A stretch of DNA of 64,000 bases from Amorphus coralli DSM 19760. GTDB taxonomy: Bacteria; Pseudomonadota; Alphaproteobacteria; Rhizobiales; Amorphaceae. Shown piece after piece: positions 41,241 to 50,988 of this stretch. Both the position numbers and the translations under genes were made by a program. The notes beneath the pieces are model-generated. The model ran no database searches, was not told where the DNA came from, and saw nothing but the letters and a program-made list of their open reading frames with translations. The stretch is from NCBI RefSeq assembly GCF_000374525.1, contig NZ_KB894570.1:806001-870000 (forward strand), in the 5' to 3' direction. Numbering within the stretch: the stretch's first letter is position 1; the number at the start of each line of letters is the position of its first letter.

Positions 41241-42428
41241 TTACCCAGCGGCGGTCCGACGGGCACCCGGGGCGTGTGCTTGTGCCGCAGGCTGTGGAAA
41301 CAGCAGCGCGGCACCCGGCGTGACCGAAACCCGGAGCCTGTCTCCCTCTGGCGCCGTTCCAGCCGGAAGCCGGCAGACCAGGGGCCGGATGAGACCGTCC
41401 ACCGACAGATCCAGGCGTTCGCTTTCCCCCAGAAATCGCCGACCGACCACCTGAGCCGCCGCTCCGTCGCCATGCAGGCCCGACAGCTGCAGGCCCTGCG
41501 GCCGAACCGCAACAACCACCTCCGTGCCGTCCGCCAGCCCCGGAACCGGAACCCGCCCAAGCGGAGTGACCGCCGCCCCGTTTGCAACCTCGGCGGTCAT
41601 CTCGTTGAGTTCCGAAAAGAAACGCGCCGCGTCAAGGTCGGCAGGGCGGCGGTAGAGGGCTTCCGGCGCACCGAACTGGATGACCCGACCGGCGCGCAGC
41701 AGCACGATCCGGTCTCCGATCAGCATGGCCTCTTCCGGATCGTGCGTCACGATCATGGCCGTCGCGCTGGTGTCGCGCAGGAGGGCCAGTGCATCGGTGC
41801 GCACCTGGTCGCGCAGCGTACGATCCAGTCCAGAAAAGGGTTCATCCATGAGAAGCACGCGAGGACGGGGCATGAGCGCGCGGACGAGCGCCACTCGTTG
41901 CTGTTCGCCGCCGGACAAAACATTCGGATAGACCCGTTCGTAGCGCGCCAGACCCATCCGCTCCAGCATATCGCGAGCGCGACCGATGGCGGCCGAACGT
42001 CCGCGCCGGTCGGTGCCGAACAGCACATTGTCCATCACGGTAAGATGGGGAAACAGGGCATAGTCCTGGAAGACGAGGCCAAGGCCCCGCTCTTCGGCGG
42101 GCACGAACCCGGACGGACCGGCAACCTCGCGCCCGTCCAGAAACACACGCCCGGCGCTCTGCTGCTCGACACCCGAGGCGATCCGTAGAAGCGTCGTCTT
42201 TCCGCAGCCGGATGGCCCCAGAAGGCAGACAATCTCGCCGGGCTTCACGGTGAAGGACACGTGGTCGAGGACCGGCGTGGTGCGATAGCGGTGCGACACG
42301 TCGTCGAAGGCCAACCGCGCAGGATCTGCCTGCCGGCCGTGACCGGATTCGGGAGAGGTGGCCTGCCCGGCCGCTCCCCTGCGGTTCGAAAATGTCGATT
42401 CAGCCGCCACGTGGCACCCGCCCCTCAC
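41241..42428 (-). CDS. Orphan ABC transporter ATP-binding protein (FbpC/CysA-like)
   Basis: Importer-type ATPase of 395 aa. Walker A GPSGCGKTT, Q-loop FQDYALFPHLTV, signature LSGGEQQRVALVRAL, Walker B VLLMDEPFSGLD and H-loop VTHDPEEAM are intact, and a TOBE-like C-terminal domain follows (RPQGLQLSG, then LGESERLDLSV). This is the pattern of ferric-iron/sulfate/putrescine importer ATPases. No permease or binding-protein gene is adjacent: it lies between scpB and tatA, which are normally neighbours in alphaproteobacteria. It may serve permeases encoded elsewhere. Start GTG at 42428 with AGGGTG upstream; a GTG at 42410 is an alternative. Confidence 0.88.
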   Translation of the reverse strand: MRGGCHVAAESTFSNRRGAAGQATSPESGHGRQADPARLAFDDVSHRYRTTPVLDHVSFTVKPGEIVCLLGPSGCGKTTLLRIASGVEQQSAGRVFLDGREVAGPSGFVPAEERGLGLVFQDYALFPHLTVMDNVLFGTDRRGRSAAIGRARDMLERMGLARYERVYPNVLSGGEQQRVALVRALMPRPRVLLMDEPFSGLDRTLRDQVRTDALALLRDTSATAMIVTHDPEEAMLIGDRIVLLRAGRVIQFGAPEALYRRPADLDAARFFSELNEMTAEVANGAAVTPLGRVPVPGLADGTEVVVAVRPQGLQLSGLHGDGAAAQVVGRRFLGESERLDLSVDGLIRPLVCRLPAGTAPEGDRLRVSVTPGAALLFPQPAAQAHAPGARRTAAG

Positions 42429-42452
42429 GGCACCGCACCCTGCGCGCGGCCC

Positions 42453-42488
42453 TGCCCGTGCTTCCTATCGTATCTGGGAGCACGGGCA
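42453..42488 (-). other. Inverted repeat upstream of the orphan ABC ATPase gene
   Basis: Perfect 10-bp arms TGCCCGTGCT (42453-42462) and AGCACGGGCA (42479-42488) with a 16-base loop and no T tract. It lies 25 bases before the ATPase start in the 297-base gap after scpB, where I see no gene. It could be an operator or leader hairpin. Confidence 0.5.
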
Positions 42489-42725
42489 AGTGCAGGCCGA
42501 CCCCGGCGGCGTTGCGACGCACGCCGCTCCGCCGAACCGACGGCAGCGCCGGGATCCCAGTGCCGGGCGTCCCGACGGACCTTCTTCACAATCAGCTCGA
42601 AAACATCGCCGATGATATGCACGACGACACCCCCGGGTGCCGTGTTGGGTTCAGTCCCGTCCCGGACCCCTAGCGGGAATTGGTGGCGTGACGCTTGCCA
42701 CCCCGCACGGCCGTTCGTCCGCCGG

Positions 42726-43430
42726 TCAGTGGTGGTCGTCAGGCTCGTCAGCGCCTTCGTCGGCGTCGTCTTCCGCCTGTTCCAGTGGATCTTCGTCCGC
42801 ACCCAGCGCATCGACATCGCTCGGCACGGGCACCCGGAACCCCGGCGGCGGGGTCCCCTCCAGGAGCCCGGCGCCCTTCAGCTCGTCGAGGCCCGGCAGA
42901 TCATCGACGGCCTGCAAGTTGAAATGATCCAGGAAGGCCGGCGTGGTGCCATAGGTGACCGGACGGCCGGGACTGCGGCGGCGGCCGCGCATCCGGATCC
43001 AGCCTGTCTCCAAGAGCACGTCCAGCGTGCCCTTCGAGGTCGAGACGCCGCGTACCTCCTCGATCTCCGCCCGCGTGACCGGCTGGTGGTAGGCAATGAT
43101 GGCGAGCGTCTCCAGCGCGGCGCGCGACAGCTTGCGCGGTTCCACCGCCTCGCGCGACAGCAGGAAGGCAAGATCGTCGGCGGTGCGGAAGGCCCAGCCC
43201 CCCGCCACCTGCACCACGTTGACGCCGCGGCTGGCATAGACGTGCTGCAGATCCTCCAGCAGCGAGGCGATCTCCGCTCCGCGCGGCATCCGCTCGGCCA
43301 TCACGGCTTCCGTCAGCGGCTCGGCCGAGGCGAACAGCATGGCCTCGAGCATGCGCAGGTGCTCGCGCCGCTCGCGCGAGGACAGGTTCGTGACGTTGTC
43401 GCCGAAGAGATTGCGGTCCGTCTCGCTCAC
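42726..43430 (-). CDS. scpB: Segregation and condensation protein B
   Basis: Winged-helix partner of ScpA and SMC in chromosome condensation, 234 aa. The core starts LRMLEAMLFASAEPLTEAVMAERMP and contains the ScpB motifs LSRAALETLAIIAYHQPVTRAEIEEVRGV and RGRRRSPGRPVTYGTTPAFLDHFNL. The acidic C-terminal tail (~30 residues, ending DDHH) is non-conserved. The ATG overlaps the scpA stop by four bases. Confidence 0.96.
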   Translation of the reverse strand: MSETDRNLFGDNVTNLSSRERREHLRMLEAMLFASAEPLTEAVMAERMPRGAEIASLLEDLQHVYASRGVNVVQVAGGWAFRTADDLAFLLSREAVEPRKLSRAALETLAIIAYHQPVTRAEIEEVRGVSTSKGTLDVLLETGWIRMRGRRRSPGRPVTYGTTPAFLDHFNLQAVDDLPGLDELKGAGLLEGTPPPGFRVPVPSDVDALGADEDPLEQAEDDADEGADEPDDHH

Positions 43431-44230
43431 GAGGCGTCATCCTCCGTACGGGTCTTCAGGTAGATCGGCGCAAAGGCCTCGCTCTGCCTGAGTTCCAGAT
43501 GCCCCTCCCGCACCAGTTCGAGGCTGGCGGAAAAGGTGCTGGCGAGCACCGTCGTGCGCTCGGACGGGTCCACGAGATAGTGTTCCAGGAGCAGGTCGAT
43601 CGGCGTCCAGTCGGCGATGCGCCCGACGACGCGTTCCAGCGCCGTGCGCGCATCGGTGAGCGACCAGACCACGCGCCTGCGCATCCGCACCACGGTGACC
43701 ATCTCGCGCTGGCGCTGGGATGCGTAGGCGGTCAGGAGATCGTAGACGGTGGCCTGCCAGCGCGTCTGGCGCTTCACGCCGATGGGTTCCGGTGCGCCGC
43801 GCGCCATGACCTCCACGCCGAGGCGCGGGCGCTGCAGGAGATCCTCGGAGGCCTGGCGCATCGCTTCCAGCCGCTTCAGCCGAAAGGCCAGTTCGGCAGC
43901 AAGCTCCTCGCCCGACGGCTCATCGTCGGCCTCGGGCTTCGGCACGAGCAGGCGCGATTTCAGATAGGCGAGCCAGGCGGCCATGACGAGGTAGTCGGCG
44001 GCGAGTTCGAGCCGGATTTTCCGGGCCGCCTCGATGAAGGCGAGATATTGCTCGGCCAGGTCGCTGACGGAAATTCGGGTCAGGTCCACCTTCTGCGAAC
44101 GCGCCAGCGCCAGGAGCAGGTCGAGCGGCCCCTCGAACCCGCGGACGTCGATGTGCAGGGCGTCCGCGTCGTCGGGCGTCGGTTCGCTGCGGACGGGCGC
44201 GTCGAACGGATCGGCGGACGGGTCGCTCAC
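43427..44230 (-). CDS. scpA: Segregation and condensation protein A
   Basis: Kleisin subunit of the SMC-ScpAB condensin, 267 aa. The N-terminal domain has DVRGFEGPLDLLLALARSQK and LAADYLVMAAWLAYLKSRLLVP; the C-terminal winged helix ends LVREGHLELRQSEAFAPIYL. The start is GTG at 44230, four bases below the nagZ stop; an open frame to 44473 would overlap nagZ and is Arg-rich shadow sequence. Translationally coupled to scpB. Confidence 0.95.
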   Translation of the reverse strand: MSDPSADPFDAPVRSEPTPDDADALHIDVRGFEGPLDLLLALARSQKVDLTRISVSDLAEQYLAFIEAARKIRLELAADYLVMAAWLAYLKSRLLVPKPEADDEPSGEELAAELAFRLKRLEAMRQASEDLLQRPRLGVEVMARGAPEPIGVKRQTRWQATVYDLLTAYASQRQREMVTVVRMRRRVVWSLTDARTALERVVGRIADWTPIDLLLEHYLVDPSERTTVLASTFSASLELVREGHLELRQSEAFAPIYLKTRTEDDAS

Positions 44231-44234
44231 CGCA

Positions 44235-45284
44235 TCATCCCCCGGGTGGTGTCCAGACAGGCTGGACGAGGTCGGCGAACCGCTGGCGTGCCTCCGCGAC
44301 GTCGATGGGCTCCGGCTCGCGGCGCGCGGCCAGCGCCCGGTCGGCGCGCGCGAGCGCGTCCCCGGCGAGCACGGGAACCGCGCCGGCCACCGCATCCATC
44401 TCGGCCAGCTTGCCGTTGCAGTGAAGCGCCAGGTCACACCCCGCGGCAATCGACGCCTCCGCGCGGTCGGCAAGGTTGCCAGAGAGGGCCTTCATCGAGA
44501 GATCGTCACTCATCAGACAGCCATCATAGCCGATCGTGCCCCGGATGACCCGCCCGATGACCTCATCGGAGGTGGTCGCCGGGCGCTCCGCATCGACGGC
44601 GGTGAAGACGACGTGGGCGGTCATCGCCAGCGGACAGCGCCGGAAGCGGCCGAAGGGCAGGAAATCGGCGGCCGCAAGCTCGTCCCACGCAGCGTCGACC
44701 ACCGGCAGCTCCAGATGGCTGTCGGAGCGCGCCCGCCCGTGGCCTGGCACGTGCTTGATCACCGGCAGGACGCCGCCCTCCAGCAGCGCGTCGATGGCGG
44801 CGCCGGCAAGCGTGGAGATGGTGTCGGGATCGGTGCCGTAGGCGCGGTCGCCGATGATGTCGTGCGCGCCTTCCACGGGCACGTCCACCAGCGGCAGGCA
44901 GTCCACGTCCAGACCGAGCGCGCGCAGGTCGGCCGCGATCAGCCGGGTGCCGAGCTGGCAGGCCTCCAGGCCCTCCGCGTGATCGCGGGCATAGAGCGTT
45001 CCGTAGACACGGGACGGCGGATAGGCGCGCCAGTGCGGCGGTTTCAGCCGCTGCACGCGGCCGCCCTCCTGGTCGATGAGGATCGGCGCCTGCCAGCCGA
45101 GCGCCGACCGGATGTCGGCGGCCAGCCGGCGCACCTGCCCGGGATCCACGCAGTTGCGCTGGAACAGGATGACGCCCCAGGGCGCCGCCTCGCGCAGGAA
45201 ATGATCCTCGTCGACGGTGAGAACCGGCCCCGACAGGCCGGTGATGAAGGCTGTTGTCTCGCTCAAGGTCGGCCCTTCGCTCAC
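44235..45284 (-). CDS. nagZ: Beta-N-acetylhexosaminidase NagZ
   Basis: Cytoplasmic glycoside hydrolase family 3 enzyme of peptidoglycan recycling, 349 aa; removes GlcNAc from anhydro-muropeptides. Diagnostic are ILIDQEGGRVQRL, IKHVPGHGRARSDSHLELP (the His/Asp acid-base loop of NagZ) and the catalytic nucleophile Asp in GCLMSDDLSMKAL. Precedes scpA by four bases, the usual alphaproteobacterial order SPOR-nagZ-scpA-scpB. Confidence 0.96.
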   Translation of the reverse strand: MSEGPTLSETTAFITGLSGPVLTVDEDHFLREAAPWGVILFQRNCVDPGQVRRLAADIRSALGWQAPILIDQEGGRVQRLKPPHWRAYPPSRVYGTLYARDHAEGLEACQLGTRLIAADLRALGLDVDCLPLVDVPVEGAHDIIGDRAYGTDPDTISTLAGAAIDALLEGGVLPVIKHVPGHGRARSDSHLELPVVDAAWDELAAADFLPFGRFRRCPLAMTAHVVFTAVDAERPATTSDEVIGRVIRGTIGYDGCLMSDDLSMKALSGNLADRAEASIAAGCDLALHCNGKLAEMDAVAGAVPVLAGDALARADRALAARREPEPIDVAEARQRFADLVQPVWTPPGG

Positions 45285-45405
45285 GCCGGCGAATCCCGGC
45301 CTGGGTGGACTGTTCTCGATAGCGGAGATGGGCGGGATGCGGAAGTCGCGGACCCGACACGGCCCCGGCTCGGGCCGGGACCGTCGGGCCGTTGGACGGC
45401 CGGGC

Positions 45406-48400
45406 TCAGTTGCGCCCGACGAAGCAGTCGCCGCCCGCCGCCTTCAGCTCGGCGCAGAGCTGGTTGGCCTGCTCGCGGGTCTGGGTTGGCAGGCGCACCC
45501 GGTAGAAGGTGCCGCGCGAGCCCAGGTCGGCCGACTGGATCGAGGGCTCGCGGCCACCCAGCACGGCCGGGAATCGCTGCTGCAGCTGACGGTAGGCGGT
45601 CTGCGCCTGGTCGGCAGAGCGCTGCGAGGAGACCTGGACGGCCCAGTCGCCTGTGGACGCGGCTGCCGGTGCGCTTGTCGCCGCCGGCTGGGTTGCGGCC
45701 GTCTGGGTCTGGGTCGGCGCCTGGGTGGCCTGCTGGTTGGCCCGCCGCGTCTGGGCCGCCAACAGGGCCGGAGAAACGCGCTCGCCTACCGATGTGTCGG
45801 GCGCCGCCGTGCGCGCCGGTGCCGGAAGCGTTGCAGACGGGCTGGTGGCGGCGGTGTCCGTCGTGCCCGCATCGGGAACCAGCGACAGCGGACCGCTCTG
45901 CTGCGGTGTGGACGTGACCCGGGTGGTGGACACGGTGCGGGTGCCTTCCGACGGGGCCGGACGCGGAGCGGGGGCGGCTTCCGGTTCCGGAACGATGCGT
46001 TCGGAGGTCCGGATCGGCGACAGCACCTCGGCTGCGGGGGCCTCCGCGGTCTCCTGCCCGTCGTCGGCCGGAGGCGCCGCGTCGGTGGCAGTCTCGGTCG
46101 CGGCATCCGGGCTCGTGGCCTCCGGCCCGCTCGGGGCGGCGTCGTCGGCAGTCGCGATGTCGGTCGGCGCAGGCGCACTCTCCGGCGCGGTTTCCGCCAC
46201 CGGCGCCGGCGACGTGGTCACCGGCTCGGCGGGCGCTTCGGTGCTGGTCTCATCGGGCGCCGGCGGAATGAGCCCCGTGGTGTTGCCCGAGCTCGCATTC
46301 AGTTCTTCCGCCGGAATGATCGTCCCGTCCGGACGAACCACGACGGTGCGAACCCGTTTCGGCAGCATCGGCGACGACAGGCCATTTCCAGCGCTGCTCG
46401 TCTGGGTCGGATCGATCGGCTCCTCGCGGCTGCGCACCAGGCGGCCACTCTCGGTACCGGTCTCGCCGACCCGGTCGTAGATCGCTTTGGAGCCGTCTGC
46501 CGTATCGGCGTCGTCTCCCTCCGCCATGACCTTGACCCCGTCGGTGTCGGCCCTGATCACCGGCGGCGGACCATCCGCGGCCTGCTCTCCACCCGACAGG
46601 ATGGAATATGCCGCATAGCCGCCTCCGCCGAGGAGGAGGAGCAGGACGACAGCCGCCACCGAGCGGCCATATCGACGGCGGGGACGCTCCGACAGGCCCA
46701 GAGCGCTGTCCATCTCCTCCAGCGAATGCGGAGGCAACGCGTGCTCGTCGTCCCATTCGGGCTCGGATTCGTCGTAATAGTCGTCCGCGTAGTCTTCCTC
46801 GTCGTACGCGTCGTCATAATCGTCCGTTTCCGCGTCACCGCCGGTTGCCGGCATGGCGACGGAGGGCTTCGCCGGCCAGTCGGCACCGGACAGCGCAGAC
46901 CCTTGAGCCTTGCCCCGCGGCGCTGCGGGCTGACGCGGATCCTCGTCGAACAGGGCATCGGACAGGCGATCGGCCACCCCGGAAGTCTCGCCGGACGTTC
47001 CCCCTGAGGCGCCCGTCTTGGCCGCCTGTGAAGACGCCGCGGGCCAGCGGCTCCACGGATCGGTGCCGCCAAGGCCGGGAAGATCGAAATCGAGATCGCT
47101 TGCGGGAGGGGCCGGAGCCGGCTCGGGGTCACGATCATGGGGGCGGTCCGCCGCATCGAGCCCGAAACGAAACGCGGGCACGGCCCGGCGAACCTTGGGC
47201 GGCAGCGCCGGGAAGACGCTCGGAGGCCCATCGTCCTCCTCGTTCTCGTCCGGTTCGCGCCCCTCCGTCGTGCCCCCGGTTCGCTCAGGACCGGCAACCG
47301 AAGCCTCGTCCACGTCGTCAGGGTCTTTGGCGCCGTCGACCTCGTCATCGGCATCGTCGACCGGAATGGCGGGACCTGCGCGCACGAAGGACGGTGGAGG
47401 AGCGAGCATTGCATCTTCGCGGTCGGGGTCGAGCGGCGCGTCCAGTTCCTCGGGAAGATCGTCCGGGTCCTCTCCACGCTCAGCAGGCTTGCGGAAGTCG
47501 TCCGCCGTCGCGTCTGGCTCGGCCGCAACAAGATCGAACTCGAAATCGATGCCGTCGAGATCGGTGGCAACGTGCTCCCCACCCTCCTCGCCGTCATCGG
47601 CATCGGAGGAAAGCGGATCGTCGCCGAACACCGTCTCCAGCGGCGCGTCCTCATCGCCTTCAGCCGCGTGGCCGCCAACCGACAGCGCGATCGCGTCGGC
47701 AAGCGCGTCCTCGTCGAGGGTCCATCCGGCATCCTCGTCGTCGGTGTGCCCAGCCTCGGTGTCGGCTGGTTCATCGGCGAAAAGGTCGATGTCCGAGGTC
47801 GCGTCGGATTCGTCGTACTCGGACTCGGCTGTGTCCCGGAAATCGTCTCCGAGAGGGTCGCGCTCCCGCTCCCAGCCAACAGCGGGCGGAGTGTCACGGT
47901 CTTCATCCACCGCCGACGGCGGGGGCGCATCCGGAACGGGTGCCGTCACGGTTTGCTCGGATCGCGGCCGGTCCGGTGCGTCGCTCGCCACGGGGGTGGC
48001 GCGCGACTGGAACGGACGTGGCGCTGCCTCGCCTGCGGGCGTCGGTGTGGACTGGGGCACCCCCCAGCTCGTCGCTGGCCTCACCAGGTCGGGAGACAGC
48101 GTGTCGGCTGCCGGCGCGGCGGGCCCATGGCGCGCCAGGCGGCTGCGCAGCTGTTCCAGTGCGCCGGCCGCCTCCGAACTGATCGCATCGTGGTCGCGGG
48201 CATGCTCGACACGCTCGGCATTCTCGCGGCTCGCCGGCGCGATCGGGCGCGCGCCAGAGCTGCCGAAGGCCGGACGCTCCGTCTCGGCCGGGCGCGCAGC
48301 AGGCTCCGGCGGGCGGGCCGGCTCTGGGCGGACCGAGGGCGTTGCCGGCGCGGCAGGCGCGGTCGGAGTGGCGCGCGAGAAGCTTGGCCTCGGCGCGTCC

Positions 48401-49020
48401 GACGGCTTCGTCGAAGGGAAGGAGAAAGACGGGCGCACGCGCGGCACGGGGTCGGAGGTGGCACCACCCGAAGGCGTGGCCGTTCCGTCGGACTCCAGCT
48501 CGTCCATCAACGCCTGCATGAAGGGGTCGTCGTCCCCGTCGTCCTCCGGCGCATCGACCGCCAGAGGATCCTGATCCACTGGCTGGACTTCGCTCATGGC
48601 ACCCGCCGGACCGGCCGCGGGAGCGGACGGCCCGTCATCGGAATACGGAATGCCCGCCAATCGGTCGCCCGTCGCATCGTCGTCCTCGCCCGGCGATTCT
48701 TCGACCGACTCGTCGATGTCCGCGCTGCTTCCGAACGAGTCCTCGGGGGCATCCGGAGCATCGGGATCGGCTCCCTGCTCCTCGCTTTCCGGCGTGGAGA
48801 GAAAGGGCCGGCGGGGAATGCGCCGCGGATGCGCTTCCGGTTCGGACAGGCCCTCGACGTCCTCGTCAGCCATACGGCGTACCGGACGCGGCGCGTCGCC
48901 GTCCTGCCCGCCCATGAAGCGGGTCAGTTCCGCCAGCGGGTCCGATGCCTCGGCGGGATCGCCCTCACCGGCCTTGCGGGGGCCGATGGAGCGGCGGACG
49001 TTCGAATTGGAATTCGTCAT
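45406..49020 (-). CDS. Very large SPOR-domain membrane protein
   Basis: Bitopic membrane protein of 1204 aa. Residues ~1-770 are predicted disordered, extremely rich in Asp, Glu, Pro and Ala, cytoplasmic. One membrane helix (SVAAVVLLLLLGGGGYAAYSI) lies near residue 790. The periplasmic part has a Pro/Ala/Thr-rich linker of about 300 residues and ends in a SPOR domain (~1125-1204: DWAVQVSSQRSADQAQTAYR, then GTFYRVRLPTQTREQANQL and CAELKAAGGDCFVG), which binds denuded glycan strands at the division septum. The position between argS and nagZ is conserved for SPOR proteins in alphaproteobacteria, but the cytoplasmic part is unusually long. The third-base GC pattern and the uninterrupted frame support the full length. 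Confidence 0.9.
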   Translation of the reverse strand: MTNSNSNVRRSIGPRKAGEGDPAEASDPLAELTRFMGGQDGDAPRPVRRMADEDVEGLSEPEAHPRRIPRRPFLSTPESEEQGADPDAPDAPEDSFGSSADIDESVEESPGEDDDATGDRLAGIPYSDDGPSAPAAGPAGAMSEVQPVDQDPLAVDAPEDDGDDDPFMQALMDELESDGTATPSGGATSDPVPRVRPSFSFPSTKPSDAPRPSFSRATPTAPAAPATPSVRPEPARPPEPAARPAETERPAFGSSGARPIAPASRENAERVEHARDHDAISSEAAGALEQLRSRLARHGPAAPAADTLSPDLVRPATSWGVPQSTPTPAGEAAPRPFQSRATPVASDAPDRPRSEQTVTAPVPDAPPPSAVDEDRDTPPAVGWERERDPLGDDFRDTAESEYDESDATSDIDLFADEPADTEAGHTDDEDAGWTLDEDALADAIALSVGGHAAEGDEDAPLETVFGDDPLSSDADDGEEGGEHVATDLDGIDFEFDLVAAEPDATADDFRKPAERGEDPDDLPEELDAPLDPDREDAMLAPPPSFVRAGPAIPVDDADDEVDGAKDPDDVDEASVAGPERTGGTTEGREPDENEEDDGPPSVFPALPPKVRRAVPAFRFGLDAADRPHDRDPEPAPAPPASDLDFDLPGLGGTDPWSRWPAASSQAAKTGASGGTSGETSGVADRLSDALFDEDPRQPAAPRGKAQGSALSGADWPAKPSVAMPATGGDAETDDYDDAYDEEDYADDYYDESEPEWDDEHALPPHSLEEMDSALGLSERPRRRYGRSVAAVVLLLLLGGGGYAAYSILSGGEQAADGPPPVIRADTDGVKVMAEGDDADTADGSKAIYDRVGETGTESGRLVRSREEPIDPTQTSSAGNGLSSPMLPKRVRTVVVRPDGTIIPAEELNASSGNTTGLIPPAPDETSTEAPAEPVTTSPAPVAETAPESAPAPTDIATADDAAPSGPEATSPDAATETATDAAPPADDGQETAEAPAAEVLSPIRTSERIVPEPEAAPAPRPAPSEGTRTVSTTRVTSTPQQSGPLSLVPDAGTTDTAATSPSATLPAPARTAAPDTSVGERVSPALLAAQTRRANQQATQAPTQTQTAATQPAATSAPAAASTGDWAVQVSSQRSADQAQTAYRQLQQRFPAVLGGREPSIQSADLGSRGTFYRVRLPTQTREQANQLCAELKAAGGDCFVGRN

Positions 49021-49085
49021 ATAGCGAACCGCCGTACACCTTGTCTCACGTCAAGCGTCTCGGTTCGGTGCCACCTCGGTTGCCG

Positions 49086-50846
49086 TCAGCGCATCTCGTC
49101 CGGAGCCGACACTCCCAGGACGCTCAGCCCTGCCTTGAGTGTCGTCCGTGTCGCGACGACCAGCGCGATCCGAGCCTTCGTGGACCGTGGATCGTCAGGA
49201 TTAATAAAGCGTAAGTGTGGCAGTTCCTTCCCACGATTCCAGTGTCCGTGGAACGCACTCGCGAGGTCATGAAGGTAGAAGGCCACGCGATGCGGCTCAC
49301 GCGCGTCGGCCGCCGCCTCCACGATCCTCGGCCACTCGGCGATCTTGGCGATCAGGGCCGTTTCACCGGGATCCTCCAGCGCGCTCAGGTCTGCGCCGGC
49401 AAGCGCCGCGGGCTCGACTGTCACGTCCGGCATCTCCTCGCCGAGCTGGCGGAGGACAGAAGCGCAACGGGCATGGGCGTACTGGACATAGAAGACCGGG
49501 TTGTCCCGGCTCTGTTCGGTCACGGTCTTGAAGTCGAAGTCCAGCGGCGCGTCGGCCTTGCGGAACAGCATCATGAAACGCACGGCGTCGGTGCCGACCT
49601 CGTCGACCACGTCGCGCAGGGTGACGAAGTCGCCGGCCCGCTTGGACATCCGCACGGGCTCGCCGCCCCGGAACAGCTTGACCAGCTGGGTGAGCTCGAT
49701 GGTCAGCGACCCGCGCTCGTCGGTCAGTGCCGCGACCACCGCCTTCATGCGCTTCACGTAGCCGCCGTGGTCGGCGCCGAAGACGTCGATCATGTCGGAG
49801 AAGCCGCGCAGGATCTTGTCGTAGTGATAGGCAATGTCGCTGGCGAAGTAGGTGTAGCTGCCGTCCGACTTCATCAGGGCGCGGTCGATGTCGTCGCCGA
49901 ACTGGGTGGAGCGGAACAGCGTCTGCTCGCGGTCTTCCCAGTCCTCGACGGCCTGCCCCTTCGGCGGCGGAAGGGTGCCCTGATAGATGAGATCGCGCTC
50001 GCGCAGGCTGGCGATCGCCTCCGCCACCCGGTCACGGCCGTTCGTGGTGAGCGAGCGCTCCGAGAAGAACACGTCGTGCTCGATGGAAAGCGCCGCGAGA
50101 TCCTCGCGGATCATTTCCATCATTTTGTCGACGGCGTAGAGCCGGACGATGGGCAGCCAGTCCGCCTCGTCCATCCCGAGGAGGGTCCGCCCCTTCTCGG
50201 CAGCCAGCGCTTCACCGACACCCTTCAGGTAATCGCCGGGATAGAGCCCGTCCGGGATCGCGCCGATCTCCTCGCCCAGCGCCTCGCGGTAGCGCAGGAA
50301 GGCGGAGCGCGCGAGCACGTCCACCTGCGCGCCGGCGTCGTTGACGTAGTATTCGCGGGTGACGTCGTAGCCGCAGAAATCCAGAAGGTTGGCGATCACG
50401 TCGCCCACCACTGCGCCCCGGCAGTGACCGACATGCAACGGACCGGTCGGGTTGGCGGAGACATATTCCACGTTGATCGGCCGGCTCGCGCCGACCGCGC
50501 TGCGCCCGTAGCCCGCGCCGTCGCGCAACACCGCGGCAAGCACGGTGGCCCACATGGCTCGGGCAAGCCGGATGTTCACGAAGCCCGGGCCGGCCACTTC
50601 GACGGAGTCTATATCCGCGTCCTCGGCAAGCTGCGCGGCGAGTTCCGTCGCCAGCTCCCGGGGCTTGCGGCCCAGCTGCTTCGACAGCACCAGCGCGGCG
50701 TTGGTGGCGAGGTCGCCGTGGCTCGGGTCGCGAGGCGGCTCGACGACGATCTTCGAGCGATCGATCGCGGCCCCGTCGGGACCGGCGAGATCCATGCGCG
50801 AGAGGGCCGCCGCGACCCGGTCGGCGAATTCGTTGAAGAGATTCAT
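49086..50846 (-). CDS. argS: Arginyl-tRNA synthetase
   Basis: Charges tRNA-Arg; class I synthetase of 586 aa. The HIGH motif appears as [18 protein letters not shown] and the KMSKS-like motif as [20 protein letters not shown]. The Arg-tRNA N-terminal domain spans ~1-110 and the DALR anticodon-binding domain is at the C-terminus ([19 protein letters not shown]). Start ATG at 50846 ([11 protein letters not shown]). Lies between dgt and the SPOR gene, all on the minus strand. Confidence 0.97.
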   Translation of the reverse strand: MNLFNEFADRVAAALSRMDLAGPDGAAIDRSKIVVEPPRDPSHGDLATNAALVLSKQLGRKPRELATELAAQLAEDADIDSVEVAGPGFVNIRLARAMWATVLAAVLRDGAGYGRSAVGASRPINVEYVSANPTGPLHVGHCRGAVVGDVIANLLDFCGYDVTREYYVNDAGAQVDVLARSAFLRYREALGEEIGAIPDGLYPGDYLKGVGEALAAEKGRTLLGMDEADWLPIVRLYAVDKMMEMIREDLAALSIEHDVFFSERSLTTNGRDRVAEAIASLRERDLIYQGTLPPPKGQAVEDWEDREQTLFRSTQFGDDIDRALMKSDGSYTYFASDIAYHYDKILRGFSDMIDVFGADHGGYVKRMKAVVAALTDERGSLTIELTQLVKLFRGGEPVRMSKRAGDFVTLRDVVDEVGTDAVRFMMLFRKADAPLDFDFKTVTEQSRDNPVFYVQYAHARCASVLRQLGEEMPDVTVEPAALAGADLSALEDPGETALIAKIAEWPRIVEAAADAREPHRVAFYLHDLASAFHGHWNRGKELPHLRFINPDDPRSTKARIALVVATRTTLKAGLSVLGVSAPDEMR

Positions 50847-50988
50847 GGACTATCCGAACAAGCGCTGACGCATCCGCCGCGAGCCCTGCCACCGCCGTGG
50901 CGTGGCCGACCCTCCGCAGAAGCGTCACAAAACATTGAAACAAAACGACTTTTCAGCGGGAAATCGGCCCTCGCGGACGGCGCGTGAT

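Noticed and set aside
46608-49272. Plus-strand open frames opposite the SPOR gene
   Set aside because: Low-complexity products (Arg/Pro or Ser-rich) caused by the Asp/Glu-rich codons of the real gene; the minus strand has a membrane helix and SPOR domain.
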